Shown here: in pieces, positions 1 through 10,846 of the stretch
How the letters are laid out: each line of letters opens with the position of its first letter
Position numbering within the stretch: position 1 is the first letter of the stretch
NCBI RefSeq assembly: GCF_018336935.1
Contig: NZ_CP068771.1
Coordinates: 3,534,001 to 3,598,000 of the forward strand
Reading direction: 5' to 3'
Length of the DNA: 64,000 nt
From: Serratia plymuthica
Lineage (GTDB): Bacteria > Pseudomonadota > Gammaproteobacteria > Enterobacterales > Enterobacteriaceae
Position numbers and translations under genes: made by a program
Notes under the pieces: generated by a model
Databases searched by the model: none
What the model saw: the letters and a program-made list of their open reading frames with translations, nothing else
Told to the model about the DNA's origin: nothing

Positions 1-372
1 GCCTCTTCCTGATTTATAGCTCATCGTCGCTCAAACTGTCTTTAGCTAATTGGGCGATCAAAAGATATTATAAATCAAAACATTACAAGTTAACTGTTCA
101 AAAACAATCCGTACACCCGATAAAAACCTTTTATTGACAGCTTCCGGGCCAATATTACAACAACCAATTAACATTAGCAGCAAAGCAGAATCGTTCGCGC
201 ATCGTTGCTAACGTAACTATTTCAAACGGCAATTACCTTATTGTCGCTAATTAACGGCGCCGTTTGTGTTAATAAAAAGTAAATTAACTAAAAAAACCGC
301 CATTTAATTAGCCTGCTTACTTTTACTTTAGGCACTATCTTTTAATTCACGCTTATTTGATCGAAAGCAAAC
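1..372 (-). promoter_or_regulatory. atp operon upstream region with candidate promoter
   Basis: This AT-rich stretch lies downstream of rsmG and, by conserved gene order, upstream of atpI and the F1Fo ATP synthase genes off the left edge. I see no ORF in it. On the minus strand a TATAAT box reads at 72-67, with a poor -35 match (TTAACT, 93-88) at a short 15-bp spacing, so the promoter call is tentative. The last bases at the left edge contain an AGGAAGAGG purine run that could be part of a leader. Confidence 0.35.
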
Positions 373-993
373 TCAGTTTGCCTTAAGCACCACCAAATGG
401 CGTTCACCTTCGAGTTCCGGCACCTGCAGACGCACCACCGACTCCAGCACTATGCCTTCAGGCAGGTGTGCCAGCTCTTCATCCGGGCGTACTCCTTTCA
501 ACGCGTAGAACCTGCCCTGCCCTTTTGCCGGCAGATGGTGGCACCAGGACAGCATATCCTGCAGCGAAGCGAAAGCGCGGCTGATGACGCCGTCAAACGG
601 CGGCTCGGCCGGGAACGCCTCAACACGGCTCTGCACCGGCTCGATATTGGTCAGTCCCAGTTCATGCTGTACCTGGCGCAGGAAGCGCACGCGCTTGCCC
701 AGACTGTCGAGCAGGGTGAAATGCGAATCTGGACGAACGATAGCCAGCGGAATGCCGGGCAGACCGGGCCCTGTGCCTACATCGATAAAACGCGAGCCTT
801 GCAGATGCGGATTCACCACTATGCTGTCGAGAATATGGCGAACCAGCATTTGCTGCGGATCGCGCACGGAGGTGAGGTTATAAGCCTTGTTCCACTTATC
901 CAGCATGCCGACATAACCCAGCAGCTGCTGTTTTTGCTGATCGGGAAGCGCAATACCTGCCGCCGAGAGCAGCGAATCTAATTTTTTCTGCAC
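373..993 (-). CDS. rsmG: 16S rRNA (guanine-527 N7)-methyltransferase RsmG
   Basis: RsmG (GidB) methylates N7 of G527 in 16S rRNA using S-adenosylmethionine, and its loss gives low-level streptomycin resistance in other bacteria. The class I SAM-binding loop ([15 protein letters not shown]) sits near residues 70-84. I chose the GTG at 993 as start: it is preceded by an AGAGGA ribosome-binding site and gives 206 residues, against 207 in E. coli. A longer reading from an ATG at 1056 adds 21 residues not seen in the family. The gene follows mnmG by 137 bp on the same strand, the usual mnmG-rsmG-atp order. Confidence 0.97.
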   Translation of the reverse strand: MQKKLDSLLSAAGIALPDQQKQQLLGYVGMLDKWNKAYNLTSVRDPQQMLVRHILDSIVVNPHLQGSRFIDVGTGPGLPGIPLAIVRPDSHFTLLDSLGKRVRFLRQVQHELGLTNIEPVQSRVEAFPAEPPFDGVISRAFASLQDMLSWCHHLPAKGQGRFYALKGVRPDEELAHLPEGIVLESVVRLQVPELEGERHLVVLKAN

Positions 994-1130
994 AACGTGT
1001 CCTCTGACAGGCGCGGAGCGGCAAGCCAAATCAGGGCTGGCCAATAAGGCGACCATGATAATTCAGGCCCGGGATGATGTCAGCGGCCGTTTGCTCACCG
1101 AGTAAACAAACGGTCGCCCAGAAACAGGAT

Positions 1131-3020
1131 TTATGCGCTGCGGCGCAGCAGCCCCTGCTTTTTCAGCCAAATCAGCAGGATCGAGATCGCCGCCGGAGTG
1201 ATGCCGGAGATACGTGAAGCCTGGCCGATAGAATTCGGTTTATGATCGTTCAGTTTAGCGATCACTTCATTCGACAAGCCGGAAACCTGCCGGTAATCGA
1301 GATCCAGCGGCAGCACGGTATTCTCGTTGCGCTGTTGTTTTTCGATCTCTTCCTGCTGGCGAGCGATATAACCTTCGTATTTTACCTGGATCTCAACCTG
1401 TTCGGCGGCCTGGGTATCCGCCAGCGGCGGCGCGAAAGCGGCAACGGTGGTCAGCTGCGCGTAATCCATTTCAGGACGGCGCAGCAGTTCTTCGCCGTTA
1501 GCCTCGCGCGACAGCGGCGCTTTCAGCAACGCGTTAACCTGCTCGACGTTTTCGGCGTGAGGATGCACCCAAATGTCACGCAAACGCTGGCGTTCCTGTT
1601 CGATATGTTCCAGCTTCTCGCTAAAGCGCGCCCAGCGGGCATCGTCAACCAGGCCCAGTTCACGGCCTTTTTCGGTCAGGCGCAGATCGGCATTGTCTTC
1701 ACGCAGCATCAGGCGGTATTCGGCGCGTGAGGTAAACATGCGGTAGGGTTCTTTGGTGCCCAGCGTGCTGAGGTCGTCCACCAGCACGCCCAGATAGGCC
1801 TGATCGCGGCGTGGCGACCAGCCTTCGTCTTCATTGGCGTAGCGCCCGGCGTTCAGACCGGCCAGCAGGCCCTGGGCTGCGGCTTCTTCATAACCGGTAG
1901 TGCCGTTGATCTGGCCGGCGAAGAACAAGCCCTGGATAAATTTGCTTTCCAGCGTGGGTTTCAGATCGCGGGGATCGAAGAAATCATATTCGATGGCGTA
2001 ACCCGGACGAACGATACGGGCATTCTGCATGCCTTCCATCGAACGAACAATCTGCATCTGTACGTCAAACGGCAAACTGGTGGAAATGCCGTTTGGATAA
2101 ATTTCATTGCTGGTCAAGCCTTCCGGTTCGAGGAAGATCTGGTGCGCGTTACGATCGGCAAAGCGCATCACTTTATCTTCGATCGACGGGCAGTAGCGTG
2201 GGCCGATCCCTTCGATGATCCCGGCATACATCGGGCTACGATCGAGGTTATTACGGATCACGTCATGGGTTTTTTCGTTGGTATGGGTGATGTAACACGC
2301 CATTTGTTCCGGATGCTGAGCGGCATTGCCCATGAACGAGAAAACTGGAATCGGTGTATCGCCATGTTGCGGAGCCAATACGCTGAAATCTATGGTGCGT
2401 GCGTCAATGCGTGGCGGTGTGCCGGTTTTTAACCGGTTTACGCGCAGTGGCAGCTCACGCAGACGCTGTGACAGCGAGATCGACGGAGGATCACCGGCTC
2501 GGCCACCGCTGTAATTTTCCAGACCAATGTGGATTTTGCCGTCCAGGAAGGTGCCTACGGTCAGTACCACCGCTTTGGCGCGGAATTTAAGGCCCATCTG
2601 GGTAACGGCACCGACGACACGATCGTTTTCCACAATCAGATCTTCGACCGGCTGTTGGAAGAGAGTCAGGTTTGGCTGGTTCTCCAAAGCAGTGCGTACT
2701 GCCTGACGATACAACACGCGGTCCGCCTGGGCACGCGTTGCCCGTACTGCAGGACCCTTACTCGCGTTTAGTATCCTAAACTGGATGCCGGCATGATCGA
2801 TCGCCGTGGCCATCAGGCCGCCAAGTGCATCAATTTCCTTAACCAGATGCCCTTTACCAATACCGCCAATCGCCGGGTTGCAAGACATTTGCCCCAGCGT
2901 ATCGATATTGTGTGTCAATAATAAAGTCTGACGCCCCATGCGTGCCGCAGCCATAGCGGCTTCGGTACCGGCATGGCCACCACCGATGATGATGACGTCA
3001 AATTGCTCTGGATAAAACAT
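1131..3020 (-). CDS. mnmG: tRNA uridine-5-carboxymethylaminomethyl modification enzyme MnmG (GidA)
   Basis: MnmG is the FAD-binding partner of MnmE; together they build the cmnm5 group on wobble U34 of several tRNAs. The N-terminal dinucleotide-binding motif [12 protein letters not shown] is at residues 11-22, and conserved stretches such as [22 protein letters not shown] and [16 protein letters not shown] follow. The length of 629 residues equals the E. coli protein. It begins next to oriC and is transcribed away from it, an arrangement in which transcription is known to affect origin unwinding in E. coli. Confidence 0.98.
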   Translation of the reverse strand: MFYPEQFDVIIIGGGHAGTEAAMAAARMGRQTLLLTHNIDTLGQMSCNPAIGGIGKGHLVKEIDALGGLMATAIDHAGIQFRILNASKGPAVRATRAQADRVLYRQAVRTALENQPNLTLFQQPVEDLIVENDRVVGAVTQMGLKFRAKAVVLTVGTFLDGKIHIGLENYSGGRAGDPPSISLSQRLRELPLRVNRLKTGTPPRIDARTIDFSVLAPQHGDTPIPVFSFMGNAAQHPEQMACYITHTNEKTHDVIRNNLDRSPMYAGIIEGIGPRYCPSIEDKVMRFADRNAHQIFLEPEGLTSNEIYPNGISTSLPFDVQMQIVRSMEGMQNARIVRPGYAIEYDFFDPRDLKPTLESKFIQGLFFAGQINGTTGYEEAAAQGLLAGLNAGRYANEDEGWSPRRDQAYLGVLVDDLSTLGTKEPYRMFTSRAEYRLMLREDNADLRLTEKGRELGLVDDARWARFSEKLEHIEQERQRLRDIWVHPHAENVEQVNALLKAPLSREANGEELLRRPEMDYAQLTTVAAFAPPLADTQAAEQVEIQVKYEGYIARQQEEIEKQQRNENTVLPLDLDYRQVSGLSNEVIAKLNDHKPNSIGQASRISGITPAAISILLIWLKKQGLLRRSA

Positions 3021-3109
3021 GGAACTGCACCTCGCCGTATTGCGAACGATCGTTGTTTGCCCTGGGGTGGGCGATTCTACTCAAGTTTAGTCGATCGACC
3101 AAGTGGTCA

Positions 3110-3376
3110 GGATCTTGGGTAATTAAAAGAAGATCTTTTTTATTTAAAGATCTCTTTATTAGATCTCTTATTAGGATCGCGATCCTCTGTGGATAAGTGA
3201 TTATTCGCGATTGAGATCAGCGGATTAAGGAGGATCGTTAGCTGTGAATGATCGGTGATCCTGTTGCTTATAAGCTGGGATCTAAATGGCATGTTATGCA
3301 CAGGACAAAAAGCGACCTACGGTTGTTATTGGGATAACTACTGCTTTTACCCTGCTTTTAAGCCTAGTTATCCACA
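3110..3376. other. oriC: Chromosomal replication origin oriC
   Basis: This is a complete enterobacterial oriC between mnmG and mioC. The left side (about 3110-3172) is the AT-rich unwinding element with repeated GATC-containing 13-mers. DnaA boxes: R1 TGTGGATAA at 3188-3196, R2-like TTATGCACA at 3294-3302, R3-like TTGGGATAA at 3329-3337 and R4 TTATCCACA at 3368-3376. By my reading there are eleven GATC (Dam/SeqA) sites between 3110 and 3285. The segment GTGAATGATCGGTGATCCTG is shared with E. coli. R2 differs from the E. coli R2 (TTATACACA) by one base. Confidence 0.97.
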
Positions 3377-3401
3377 ATCGTTCGCGTGATCTTTGTGCAA
3401 A

Positions 3402-3842
3402 TCAGAGTAAATTAACCCAGTTTTTTACCCATTCCTCTGCCGGATCCTCAGGAATTTCGTGTTTAGTCACGTCGATCTCCAGCCGATCGCCGATCCTTTT
3501 CGCTCCGCAGGCGATCAAAAGATCGTTGATCCGTTGGATCGCGCCACAGAAGGTATCGTATTCGGAGCTGCCTAAACCGACTGCACCGAACGCTACCTGC
3601 GATAAATCAGGCCGCTGTTCTTCTATTTGTTCCAAAAGCGGCTGGAGATTATCCGGCAAGTCGCCGGCGCCGTGGGTTGAAGACACCACCAGCCAGCGCC
3701 CGGATAGGGTCAGTTCATCCAATTCGGGGCCGTGCAGCATCTCGGTAGTGAAACCCGCTTCTTCCAGTTTTTCAGCCAAATGCTCGGCTACATACTCGGC
3801 GCTGCCAAGCGTACTGCCACTGATCAGAGTAATGTCTGCCAT
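3402..3842 (-). CDS. mioC: FMN-binding flavodoxin-like protein MioC
   Basis: MioC is a small flavodoxin, reported in E. coli to support biotin synthase activity. The FMN phosphate-binding loop (SGSTLGSAE, residues 8-16) and a STHGAGDLPDN segment are present. I start at the ATG at 3842, giving 146 residues, the family length; a longer reading from 3878 would add twelve unrelated residues. Transcription runs straight into oriC. A DnaA box lies just upstream at 3908-3916. Confidence 0.95.
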   Translation of the reverse strand: MADITLISGSTLGSAEYVAEHLAEKLEEAGFTTEMLHGPELDELTLSGRWLVVSSTHGAGDLPDNLQPLLEQIEEQRPDLSQVAFGAVGLGSSEYDTFCGAIQRINDLLIACGAKRIGDRLEIDVTKHEIPEDPAEEWVKNWVNLL

Positions 3843-3907
3843 GAATGAATGATCCCAGCCTTCTAAAAGTCGCAGCATTGTACGCTGTGAATCGGCTGGG
3901 ATCTACC

Positions 3908-3916
3908 TGTGGATAA
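3908..3916 (-). promoter_or_regulatory. DnaA box in the mioC promoter region
   Basis: A perfect DnaA box, TTATCCACA on the minus strand, lies 66 bp upstream of the mioC start codon and overlaps an AT-rich segment likely to hold the mioC promoter. In E. coli DnaA binding at this position represses mioC and so limits transcription into oriC. Confidence 0.8.
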
Positions 3917-3938
3917 TATGGGTATACTAATTAACTGA

Positions 3939-4400
3939 CTAAGGCGTGATGGTACGCATGATGGGGTTCTGCAGCGAGATCAGGGTTTCGGTGGACTGGA
4001 TCTCGTCAATCGTCTGGATCTTGTTGATAAGTACCTGTTGCAACGCATCTATCGAGCGACACATCACCTTGATAAATACGCTGTAGTGGCCCGTGGTGTA
4101 GTAGGCCTCAACCACTTCCTCCAGGCTTTCGAGTTTTTTTAGCGCGGAAGGATAGTCTTTGGCACTCTTTAATATAATGCCGATAAAACAGCAGACGTCG
4201 TAACCCAGCCGTTTGGGATTTACGTCTACCCGTGCGCCGGTAATGATACCGGCCTGCTTCATCTTTTCTACCCGCACATGAATGGTGCCGGGGCTGACGG
4301 CAAAGTTCTTGGCCAGCTCGGCATAGGGCGTGCGCGCATTCTCCATCAGGGCGTTGAGAATGCCGCGATCGAGATTATCGATCTGGTAATTTTCCGCCAT
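3939..4400 (-). CDS. asnC: Lrp/AsnC-family transcriptional regulator AsnC
   Basis: AsnC activates asnA and represses itself, with asparagine as effector. The N-terminal winged helix-turn-helix covers about residues 8-60 (LDRGILNALMENARTPYAEL, then SPGTIHVRVEKMKQAG) and an Lrp-type ligand-binding RAM domain follows. At 153 residues it matches the family. It is divergent from asnA, and the shared 155-bp intergenic region contains a palindrome that may be its operator. An ATG preceded by GGGGGT supports the start. Confidence 0.97.
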   Translation of the reverse strand: MAENYQIDNLDRGILNALMENARTPYAELAKNFAVSPGTIHVRVEKMKQAGIITGARVDVNPKRLGYDVCCFIGIILKSAKDYPSALKKLESLEEVVEAYYTTGHYSVFIKVMCRSIDALQQVLINKIQTIDEIQSTETLISLQNPIMRTITP

Positions 4401-4424
4401 TTAAACCCCCATTAATTATTGATT

Positions 4425-4438
4425 GTCGAATTATCGAC
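4425..4438. promoter_or_regulatory. Candidate AsnC operator palindrome
   Basis: GTCGAATTATCGAC is a perfect inverted repeat (5-bp arms, 4-bp centre) 24 bp upstream of the asnC start, inside the divergent asnC-asnA promoter region. The position fits autoregulation and asnA control. The link to AsnC is inferred from position only. Confidence 0.35.
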
Positions 4439-4555
4439 GCCTAAAAATGAACGATTAAAAGTGAAAAGGCAATATTGATTAGCGGATATTGAATTACGCT
4501 GCCGTTCTGTTGCTTAATCGATGGCAACAGAGACAGATTTATAAGAGAAACGGCA

Positions 4556-5548
4556 ATGAAAAAACAGTTTATCCAAAAACAACAACAAATCAGCCTGGTT
4601 AAATCCTTCTTCTCTCGCCAGTTGGAACAGCAGCTTGGCCTGATCGAAGTGCAAGCGCCTATCCTCAGCCGCCTGGGCGACGGAACTCAGGACAACCTGT
4701 CCGGCAGCGAGAAAGCGGTGCAAGTGAAGGTGAAAACCTTGCCGGACGCCACCTTTGAAGTGGTGCATTCACTGGCCAAGTGGAAACGCAAAACCTTGGG
4801 CAGCTATGATTTCAGCGCAGGTGAAGGCCTGTATACCCATATGAAAGCGCTGCGCCCGGATGAAGATCGTCTTAGCGCGATCCACTCGGTTTACGTTGAT
4901 CAATGGGATTGGGAACGGGTGATGGGCGACGGCGAACGCAGCCAGGATTACTTGCAAAGCACCGTGCGCAGCATTTATGCGGCTATTAAGGCTACGGAAG
5001 CTGAAGTGAGCCGCGAATACGGCTTAACCCCGTTCCTGCCGGAGCAAATCCACTTTGTTCACAGCGAAACCCTGTTGCAACGTTACCCTGAGCTGGATGC
5101 CAAAGGCCGCGAGCGGGCTATTGCCAAAGAATTGGGTGCGGTATTCCTGATCGGTATCGGCGGCAAGCTGTCGCATGGCAAATCTCACGATGTGCGTGCG
5201 CCGGATTATGATGACTGGACCACGCCGGCGGCAGAGGGGCTGGCCGGCCTGAACGGCGATATTGTGGTGTGGAACCCGGTATTGCAGGATGCCTTTGAGA
5301 TCTCTTCTATGGGGATCCGCGTTGACGCCGACGCGCTGAAACGCCAACTGTCGCTGACTGGCGATGAAGATCGCCTCCAGTTGGAGTGGCATCAGTCGCT
5401 GCTGCGCGGGGAGATGCCGCAGACCATTGGCGGTGGCATCGGACAATCGCGTTTGGTCATGCTGTTGTTGCAACTGTCGCATATCGGCCAGGTGCAATGC
5501 GGCGTGTGGTCGCCGCAAGTACGTGAAGCGGTCGAAGGGCTGCTGTAA
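4556..5548 (+). CDS. asnA: Aspartate--ammonia ligase AsnA
   Basis: AsnA makes asparagine from aspartate, ammonia and ATP, through an aspartyl-AMP intermediate. The fold is related to class II aminoacyl-tRNA synthetases. Conserved blocks include [17 protein letters not shown] (residues about 34-50), the segment around VYVDQWDWE and a glycine-rich [11 protein letters not shown] near the C terminus. The length of 330 residues matches E. coli. It is divergent from asnC and ends 3 bp from the stop codon of the convergent viaA. Confidence 0.98.
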   Translation: MKKQFIQKQQQISLVKSFFSRQLEQQLGLIEVQAPILSRLGDGTQDNLSGSEKAVQVKVKTLPDATFEVVHSLAKWKRKTLGSYDFSAGEGLYTHMKALRPDEDRLSAIHSVYVDQWDWERVMGDGERSQDYLQSTVRSIYAAIKATEAEVSREYGLTPFLPEQIHFVHSETLLQRYPELDAKGRERAIAKELGAVFLIGIGGKLSHGKSHDVRAPDYDDWTTPAAEGLAGLNGDIVVWNPVLQDAFEISSMGIRVDADALKRQLSLTGDEDRLQLEWHQSLLRGEMPQTIGGGIGQSRLVMLLLQLSHIGQVQCGVWSPQVREAVEGLL

Positions 5549-5551
5549 TCT

Positions 5552-7015
5552 TCAACGCCGCCAGCGGCGCATTAAACGGCTTTTTAACCCAGTATCAAAG
5601 CGCCAGATATGATCGAAGATGCGCATGATGCCGGGCTTGCCATAGGCGGACATCGCCACGGCATGGAAGCGCTGCTGATGGTTTTGCTGCTGCTGTTTCA
5701 CCTTCTTTATGACCTCCTCCGGCAGCCGCTGGGCAATAAAGTCGGAAATGATCACCGCGTCGGCGTCAAACCAGCCGCTGTCTGCCATTTTGGTGACCGT
5801 GGCGTTCAGGCAAGCGGCCAGATCTGTGCCGCCGCGAAAATGCTGGCCGAGAAAACGCACCGCCTGCTCGATGCCACTGGCGGCGGTAAGCTCGTAATGC
5901 ACGATCTGGTTGGCGAACAGCATGATGTAGCAACGGCGGTTATCCGCCAACGCTATGCGCAGCAGCGCCAGGCAAAAAGCCTTGGCGCACTGCTCATTGA
6001 AACCGCCCATCGAACCTGAAGTATCCACGCAGACGATAAACGGCCCGCGCGGTTGCTGATCTTGCTGCTGGTGGGTGACCTGTCGGATCAAGATTTGCTC
6101 CTGCCAGACGTCGCCCTGCAGGCGATACGTCAACAGCCGCTTTTCCAGCAGGCGACGGTAAAATTCAAACTCCAGCTCTTCGATGCCCAGCGTGGCCAGT
6201 TCCGGCGGCAGCAGGCGCAAAATATCGTCGCTTTGGTGAAGGCCGCTGACCTCTTCCGGCAGCGTGGCCGGTACCTGGACCATTACGCGGAACGGTTCCG
6301 GCTGCGCGTCTTGCTGTTGCACCGCCTTGGCCTGATAGCTGCGGCCCAATTGCTGCGCCAGTTTTTTCAGCTCCGGCTGTTGTTGCAGGAAATTGCCGTA
6401 TTCCACCAGCCGCTGATAGTCGCCGCGCTGCAGATGGCCTTTGCTCATATCCCACAACCGCCCGGCGGCGGTGTCATTTTCCGACAACAGCGGCTCCAGC
6501 GCACCGCTCAGCGCCAGACGTTCTTGCAGCTCCGCCATCAGTTGCTCCCGCTCCTGTTCCAGCAACTGGTGGTGCAGCATGGTGGCCTGAAGCGTCAGGC
6601 TGATGCGCCAGCGTTGCAAAAACAGGGTCTGGAAGCTGTCGTCCAGCGGATGATTGGGCAGATCGGCGGCGTCCACCAGCGAACGGGCCTGCTCATAAAA
6701 CGGGGAAACCAACTGGCGTAGCAGATCGAGGGTATCGTTCAGGTGGTGATAGAACTGAGTGTTGTTCTCCAACTGACACTGTTGATAGCGATAAAACTCC
6801 TGCGCCAGCGCTGGGGGGACCATGGCTTCATGGATACGCTCTTTCAGTTGCAGTTTCCAGCGCGGCAGATCGCGATCCAGCGCCCGGCGGATGGCCGGAA
6901 ATTTCTTGAAGAAAACCGTTAGCTGCGGTGCTGCCAGCATGCCGACGATCATCTCCTCGATCAGCTCACCTTCGGTGATCGCCAGCAGCAGATCGAGCGT
7001 TTCCAGGCTGAGCAT
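5552..7015 (-). CDS. viaA: VWA-domain protein ViaA, RavA partner
   Basis: ViaA binds and stimulates the MoxR ATPase RavA; in E. coli the pair has been linked to respiratory complexes and aminoglycoside sensitivity. The C-terminal von Willebrand A domain shows the MIDAS motif DTSGSMGG near residue 330, and the C terminus ends in a basic LMRRWRR tail. At 487 residues it is close to E. coli (483). It starts 2 bp after the ravA stop, so the two are almost certainly cotranscribed. Confidence 0.95.
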   Translation of the reverse strand: MLSLETLDLLLAITEGELIEEMIVGMLAAPQLTVFFKKFPAIRRALDRDLPRWKLQLKERIHEAMVPPALAQEFYRYQQCQLENNTQFYHHLNDTLDLLRQLVSPFYEQARSLVDAADLPNHPLDDSFQTLFLQRWRISLTLQATMLHHQLLEQEREQLMAELQERLALSGALEPLLSENDTAAGRLWDMSKGHLQRGDYQRLVEYGNFLQQQPELKKLAQQLGRSYQAKAVQQQDAQPEPFRVMVQVPATLPEEVSGLHQSDDILRLLPPELATLGIEELEFEFYRRLLEKRLLTYRLQGDVWQEQILIRQVTHQQQDQQPRGPFIVCVDTSGSMGGFNEQCAKAFCLALLRIALADNRRCYIMLFANQIVHYELTAASGIEQAVRFLGQHFRGGTDLAACLNATVTKMADSGWFDADAVIISDFIAQRLPEEVIKKVKQQQQNHQQRFHAVAMSAYGKPGIMRIFDHIWRFDTGLKSRLMRRWRR

Positions 7016-7017
7016 CG

Positions 7018-8526
7018 TTATTGGCCGCGCATCTGCTGGTGCTGCTGCTTGATCTGTTCCGCCACCTGCAACAGGCTGGCTTCAATTTTCGCCAGGCCGC
7101 CGGCAGGCGTAAACAGGCAGGGCTGGTGTTGGCTGAACAACCGGCGCTGTTCCGCCAGGCGCTGTGCCAGCGCGTCCATTTCGTCCAGCATCGCCTGGGG
7201 GGTACCGCCGGTCTGCTTACCGGGCAGGGCCAGCAGCGAAGGCTGGCGGCTGACGTCCAGCACCGTCAGGTGCAGTTGCTCGTCCACTTCCAGGTCGATC
7301 TGCTGGGCAAAACCGATGCCGTTCAGCTTGGCGCGCACGTCGCCGCCCTTTTGCAGCCAGTTTTCCAGTGCGCTGCTTTCAATGCTCAGATGGTTGACCT
7401 GAATATCATGCAGCTGCAGCGGTTTTTGCAACAGCAGGGTCAGGGTGCCGGTGCCTAATGGCGCCGCCGGCATGAACTGGGGTTTTCTGCTGAACATGCC
7501 GCCTTTTTTCACCAGGGCTATCGCCTGACGATCGCTCTGCTGTTGCTGATGTTGCAGCCAGCGGGTATGGATCTGCTGTAGCTGGATCAACAGCGTCTGC
7601 TGCTGATAGGCCGACTCGGTCAGTAACTGGTCGACTTGCTGTTGCAGCAGCTTTAGCGAAGTGAGGTCATGCCACAGGCAATCCTTCAACAACATCAGGT
7701 CGAGTGGGGCGACGGCGTCGCGGCCGCTGAAGAAGGCGCAGGCCTGCAACAGCCGCAGCGCTTTTTTCCAACGACGGTCAGAAACGTAGGGGGCGCTTTC
7801 CAGCGCATCCAGCCGTTGGCGCAGCTGGAATATCAGCTCAAAGCAGCCTTCGGGTAGTTTGACCTTGTCGATCTGCGGCTGCCATTGGTGAAATTCTTCG
7901 TCGCTGATGCTCAGGGCTTCAGGGACCGGGTTGTCATTCTCATTCTGGCGGCTGACCAGCAGCGAGCGGAAATTCTGTTTATCCTGAACTTTGTCCAGCC
8001 ACAGGCGGATTAGCATGCGGTCGTACAGCGCCTCCAGGCTGTTGTCGGCCTCAGGCAGTTCGTTAGAGGCGGTAACCAGTAATCGCAGCGGGATCGGTTC
8101 TTCGCTATTACCGTTGCGGAAGCGGCGTTCGTTGATCGCTGTTAACAGGGTATTTAGGATCGCCGGGCCGGCTTTCCAGATTTCATCCAGGAACACGATC
8201 TCCGCCTCGGGCAGATAGCCGGCGGTCAGACGCTGATAGCGGCCTTCATCTTTTAATGCCTGGATCGACAGCGGGCCGAACACTTCTTCCGGCGTCGAGA
8301 AGCGTGTCATCAGGTATTCAAACGAACGCGCGCGGCGAAAGGCGAATTTTAACCGGCGGGCAATCAGGCTCTTGGCGATGCCGGGTGGGCCGAGAAGAAA
8401 CACGCTTTCACCGCTCAACGCCGCCAGCAAACACAGGCGAATTGCTTCCTGCCGTTCATAAAGACCGCTCTCCAGCGCGCTGCTGAGGCGGGAAATCCGT
8501 TCTGCCAGAAGTGATGATGGCGCCAT
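7018..8526 (-). CDS. ravA: MoxR-family AAA+ ATPase RavA
   Basis: RavA is a hexameric AAA+ ATPase that works with ViaA and, in E. coli, also binds the lysine decarboxylase LdcI. Walker A is GPPGIAKS (residues 46-53) and Walker B ends in FLDE (112-115). A LARA-type discontinuous domain is expected in the C-terminal part. I start at ATG 8526 because family similarity ([14 protein letters not shown]) begins there; a reading from 8589 adds 21 residues with no support. The result is 502 residues, against 498 in E. coli. Confidence 0.95.
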   Translation of the reverse strand: MAPSSLLAERISRLSSALESGLYERQEAIRLCLLAALSGESVFLLGPPGIAKSLIARRLKFAFRRARSFEYLMTRFSTPEEVFGPLSIQALKDEGRYQRLTAGYLPEAEIVFLDEIWKAGPAILNTLLTAINERRFRNGNSEEPIPLRLLVTASNELPEADNSLEALYDRMLIRLWLDKVQDKQNFRSLLVSRQNENDNPVPEALSISDEEFHQWQPQIDKVKLPEGCFELIFQLRQRLDALESAPYVSDRRWKKALRLLQACAFFSGRDAVAPLDLMLLKDCLWHDLTSLKLLQQQVDQLLTESAYQQQTLLIQLQQIHTRWLQHQQQQSDRQAIALVKKGGMFSRKPQFMPAAPLGTGTLTLLLQKPLQLHDIQVNHLSIESSALENWLQKGGDVRAKLNGIGFAQQIDLEVDEQLHLTVLDVSRQPSLLALPGKQTGGTPQAMLDEMDALAQRLAEQRRLFSQHQPCLFTPAGGLAKIEASLLQVAEQIKQQHQQMRGQ

Positions 8527-8809
8527 ATTATTGTCGTGTTGTCCGAGAGTTAGCCAATCTTGGTGGATAATTCGATGATAAACCACCATTATTTTTAATG
8601 GTATAGCTTGTTGATTAGTAAAATCTTTCTATTATCAAAAGGGTGGCTGGTTCACATTTTGTTTATTTTTCGGGGCTGATATAAGAGTAGGCAAGCAGTA
8701 TAAATCGTGCATACTGTGCGCCTTTTAGTGGGCGTAACGGATCTTAGAGCCCGTATCTCTGGCTGATGCGGATGCATCGCTAACGGATGTTCTAATAAAG
8801 AAACGAATC

Positions 8810-10678
8810 ATGAGCACAGAACATAAACAGTCCTTATCAGCGGTAACTCTGGCGGCAATTGGGGTGGTTTACGGTGATATTGGCACCAGCCCTCTTTATA
8901 CCCTGAGAGAATGTTTCTCCGGCCATTATGGCTTCGATGTGCGTCCTGACGTGGTGTTTGGCTTCCTGTCCCTGATTTTCTGGATGCTGATTATCATCGT
9001 TTCGCTCAAATACCTCAGCTATGTCATGCGTGCGGATAACGCCGGCGAAGGCGGTATCCTGACGCTGATGTCGTTGGCCGGGCGCAATACCTCGGCGCGC
9101 ACCACTGCGGTGTTGGTGATTCTCGGCCTGATTGGCGGCAGTTTCTTCTATGGCGAGGTGGTGATCACCCCAGCGATATCGGTGATGTCGGCGATAGAGG
9201 GGCTGGAGATCGCCGCACCGTCGCTCGACGGTTATATCGTCCCCTTATCCATTCTGGTGCTGACGCTGCTGTTTGCTATCCAAAAACACGGTACCGGCAG
9301 CGTCGGAAAACTGTTTGCTCCTGTGATGCTGCTGTGGTTTATCGTTTTGGCGGTGCTGGGCGCGCGCAGCATCATCGCTAACCCGGAAGTGCTGCAGGCG
9401 ATGAATCCGAAATGGGCGCTGAACTTCTTTATGGAATATAAGAAGGTCTCGTTCTTTGCGTTGGGCGCGGTAGTGCTGTCGATTACCGGCGTCGAGGCGC
9501 TGTATGCCGATATGGGGCACTTCGGCAAATTCCCTATCCGCCTGGCCTGGTTCACCGTGGTGTTGCCTTCTCTGGTACTGAACTATTTCGGCCAGGGCGC
9601 GTTGTTGCTGAAAAATCCCGAGGCGATCAAGAACCCGTTCTTCCTGCTGGCGCCGGATTGGGCGTTGATCCCGCTGCTGATCTTGGCGACGCTGGCTACG
9701 GTCATCGCCTCGCAAGCGGTGATTTCCGGCGTATTCTCCCTGACCCGCCAGGCTGTGCGCCTGGGGTATCTGTCGCCGATGCGCATTATCCATACCTCGG
9801 AAATGGAGTCCGGCCAAATCTATATTCCGGTGATTAACTGGACGTTGTATATCGCGGTAGTGCTGGTGATTGTGGGCTTCGAACACTCCAGCAACCTGGC
9901 AGCGGCATATGGCATCGCCGTTACCGGCACCATGGTGCTGACCAGCATTCTGGTGACCTCGGTGGCGATCAACAACTGGCATTGGAATCGCTTCCTCATG
10001 GTCGGCATCCTGATTATCCTGCTGATTATCGACGTGCCGATGTTCTCCGCCAATGCCCTGAAACTGTTCTCTGGCGGTTGGCTGCCGTTGTTGCTGGCGC
10101 TGATGATGTTCATCATCATGACCACCTGGAAAAGCGAACGTTTCCGCCTGTTGCGCCGTATGCATGAACACGGTAACTCTCTGGAGGCGATGATTGCCTC
10201 ACTGGAGAAATCGCCACCGGTGCGGGTGCCTGGTACGGCGGTATTTATGTCGCGCGCCATTAACGTGATCCCTTTTGCGCTGCTGCATAACCTGAAACAC
10301 AACAAGGTGCTGCATGAGCGGGTGGTGCTGTTGACGCTGCGCACCGAGGATGCGCCTTACGTCCACAATGTGCGCCGGGTGACCATCGAACAGCTTTCAC
10401 CGACCTTCTGGCGGGTAGTGGCCAGCTACGGCTGGCGCGAAACGCCGAACGTTGAAGAAGTGTTCCACCGCTGTGGGCTGGAAGGGCTGCCGTGCCGCAT
10501 GACGGAAACCTCGTTCTTTATGTCGCATGAGTCGTTGATCCTGACCAAGCGGCCTTGGTATCTGTTCCTGCGCGGCAAGCTGTTTATCGCGCTGAGCCGT
10601 AACGCGCTGCGTGCGCCGGACCAGTTCGAGATCCCGCCGAATCGGGTGATAGAACTGGGAACCCAGGTCGAGATTTAA
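8810..10678 (+). CDS. kup: Low-affinity potassium:proton symporter Kup (TrkD)
   Basis: Kup imports potassium with protons and matters most at low pH or under osmotic stress. The N-terminal signature [17 protein letters not shown] is at about residues 18-34. About twelve hydrophobic membrane segments fill residues 15-450, and a cytoplasmic C-terminal domain completes the protein. At 622 residues it equals the E. coli length. A hairpin terminator follows at once, separating it from the rbs operon. Confidence 0.98.
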   Translation: MSTEHKQSLSAVTLAAIGVVYGDIGTSPLYTLRECFSGHYGFDVRPDVVFGFLSLIFWMLIIIVSLKYLSYVMRADNAGEGGILTLMSLAGRNTSARTTAVLVILGLIGGSFFYGEVVITPAISVMSAIEGLEIAAPSLDGYIVPLSILVLTLLFAIQKHGTGSVGKLFAPVMLLWFIVLAVLGARSIIANPEVLQAMNPKWALNFFMEYKKVSFFALGAVVLSITGVEALYADMGHFGKFPIRLAWFTVVLPSLVLNYFGQGALLLKNPEAIKNPFFLLAPDWALIPLLILATLATVIASQAVISGVFSLTRQAVRLGYLSPMRIIHTSEMESGQIYIPVINWTLYIAVVLVIVGFEHSSNLAAAYGIAVTGTMVLTSILVTSVAINNWHWNRFLMVGILIILLIIDVPMFSANALKLFSGGWLPLLLALMMFIIMTTWKSERFRLLRRMHEHGNSLEAMIASLEKSPPVRVPGTAVFMSRAINVIPFALLHNLKHNKVLHERVVLLTLRTEDAPYVHNVRRVTIEQLSPTFWRVVASYGWRETPNVEEVFHRCGLEGLPCRMTETSFFMSHESLILTKRPWYLFLRGKLFIALSRNALRAPDQFEIPPNRVIELGTQVEI

Positions 10679-10688
10679 CTCCCTCTCA

Positions 10689-10719
10689 GGGGCTCAGCAA
10701 TGCTGGGCCCCTTTTGTTT
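10689..10719 (+). terminator. Rho-independent terminator of kup
   Basis: GGGGCTCAGC at 10689-10698 pairs with GCTGGGCCCC at 10702-10711 (one T-G wobble, AAT loop), followed by TTTTGTTT. It begins 11 bp after the kup stop codon. Confidence 0.85.
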
Positions 10720-10737
10720 CCGCTTTTCAGTTGTGCG

Positions 10738-10753
10738 AGCGAAACGTTTCGAT
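10738..10753. promoter_or_regulatory. Upstream RbsR-type operator
   Basis: AGCGAAACGTTTCGAT shares the core GAAACGTTTC with the second palindrome 79 bp downstream and with the LacI-family pattern. The right half-site differs in its last bases. It lies between the kup terminator and rbsD, about 94 bp upstream of the rbsD start codon. Overlapping bases on the minus strand (TGTGATCGC, around 10754-10762) could be half of a CRP site. Confidence 0.7.
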
Positions 10754-10816
10754 AGCGATCACATTTCTGCATTATCCCGGTTGCCTTCCCCTGCCGTTTT
10801 TTTAAACTCATCCGAT

Positions 10817-10832
10817 AGCGAAACGTTTCGCT
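10817..10832. promoter_or_regulatory. RbsR operator (perfect palindrome)
   Basis: AGCGAAACGTTTCGCT is a perfect 16-bp palindrome 14 bp upstream of rbsD, matching the E. coli RbsR operator as I recall it. It should overlap the start of the rbs transcript and block it when no ribose is present. Confidence 0.85.
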
Positions 10833-10846
10833 GCTGGAGTGAGAAG

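Noticed and set aside
8562..8570. DnaA-like TTATCCACC near the ravA start
   Set aside because: It has one mismatch at a conserved final base and no second box nearby, so chance is likely.
9245..10171. 308-codon His/Gln-rich frame antisense to kup
   Set aside because: Composition comes from reverse reading of membrane-protein codons; no domain is seen.
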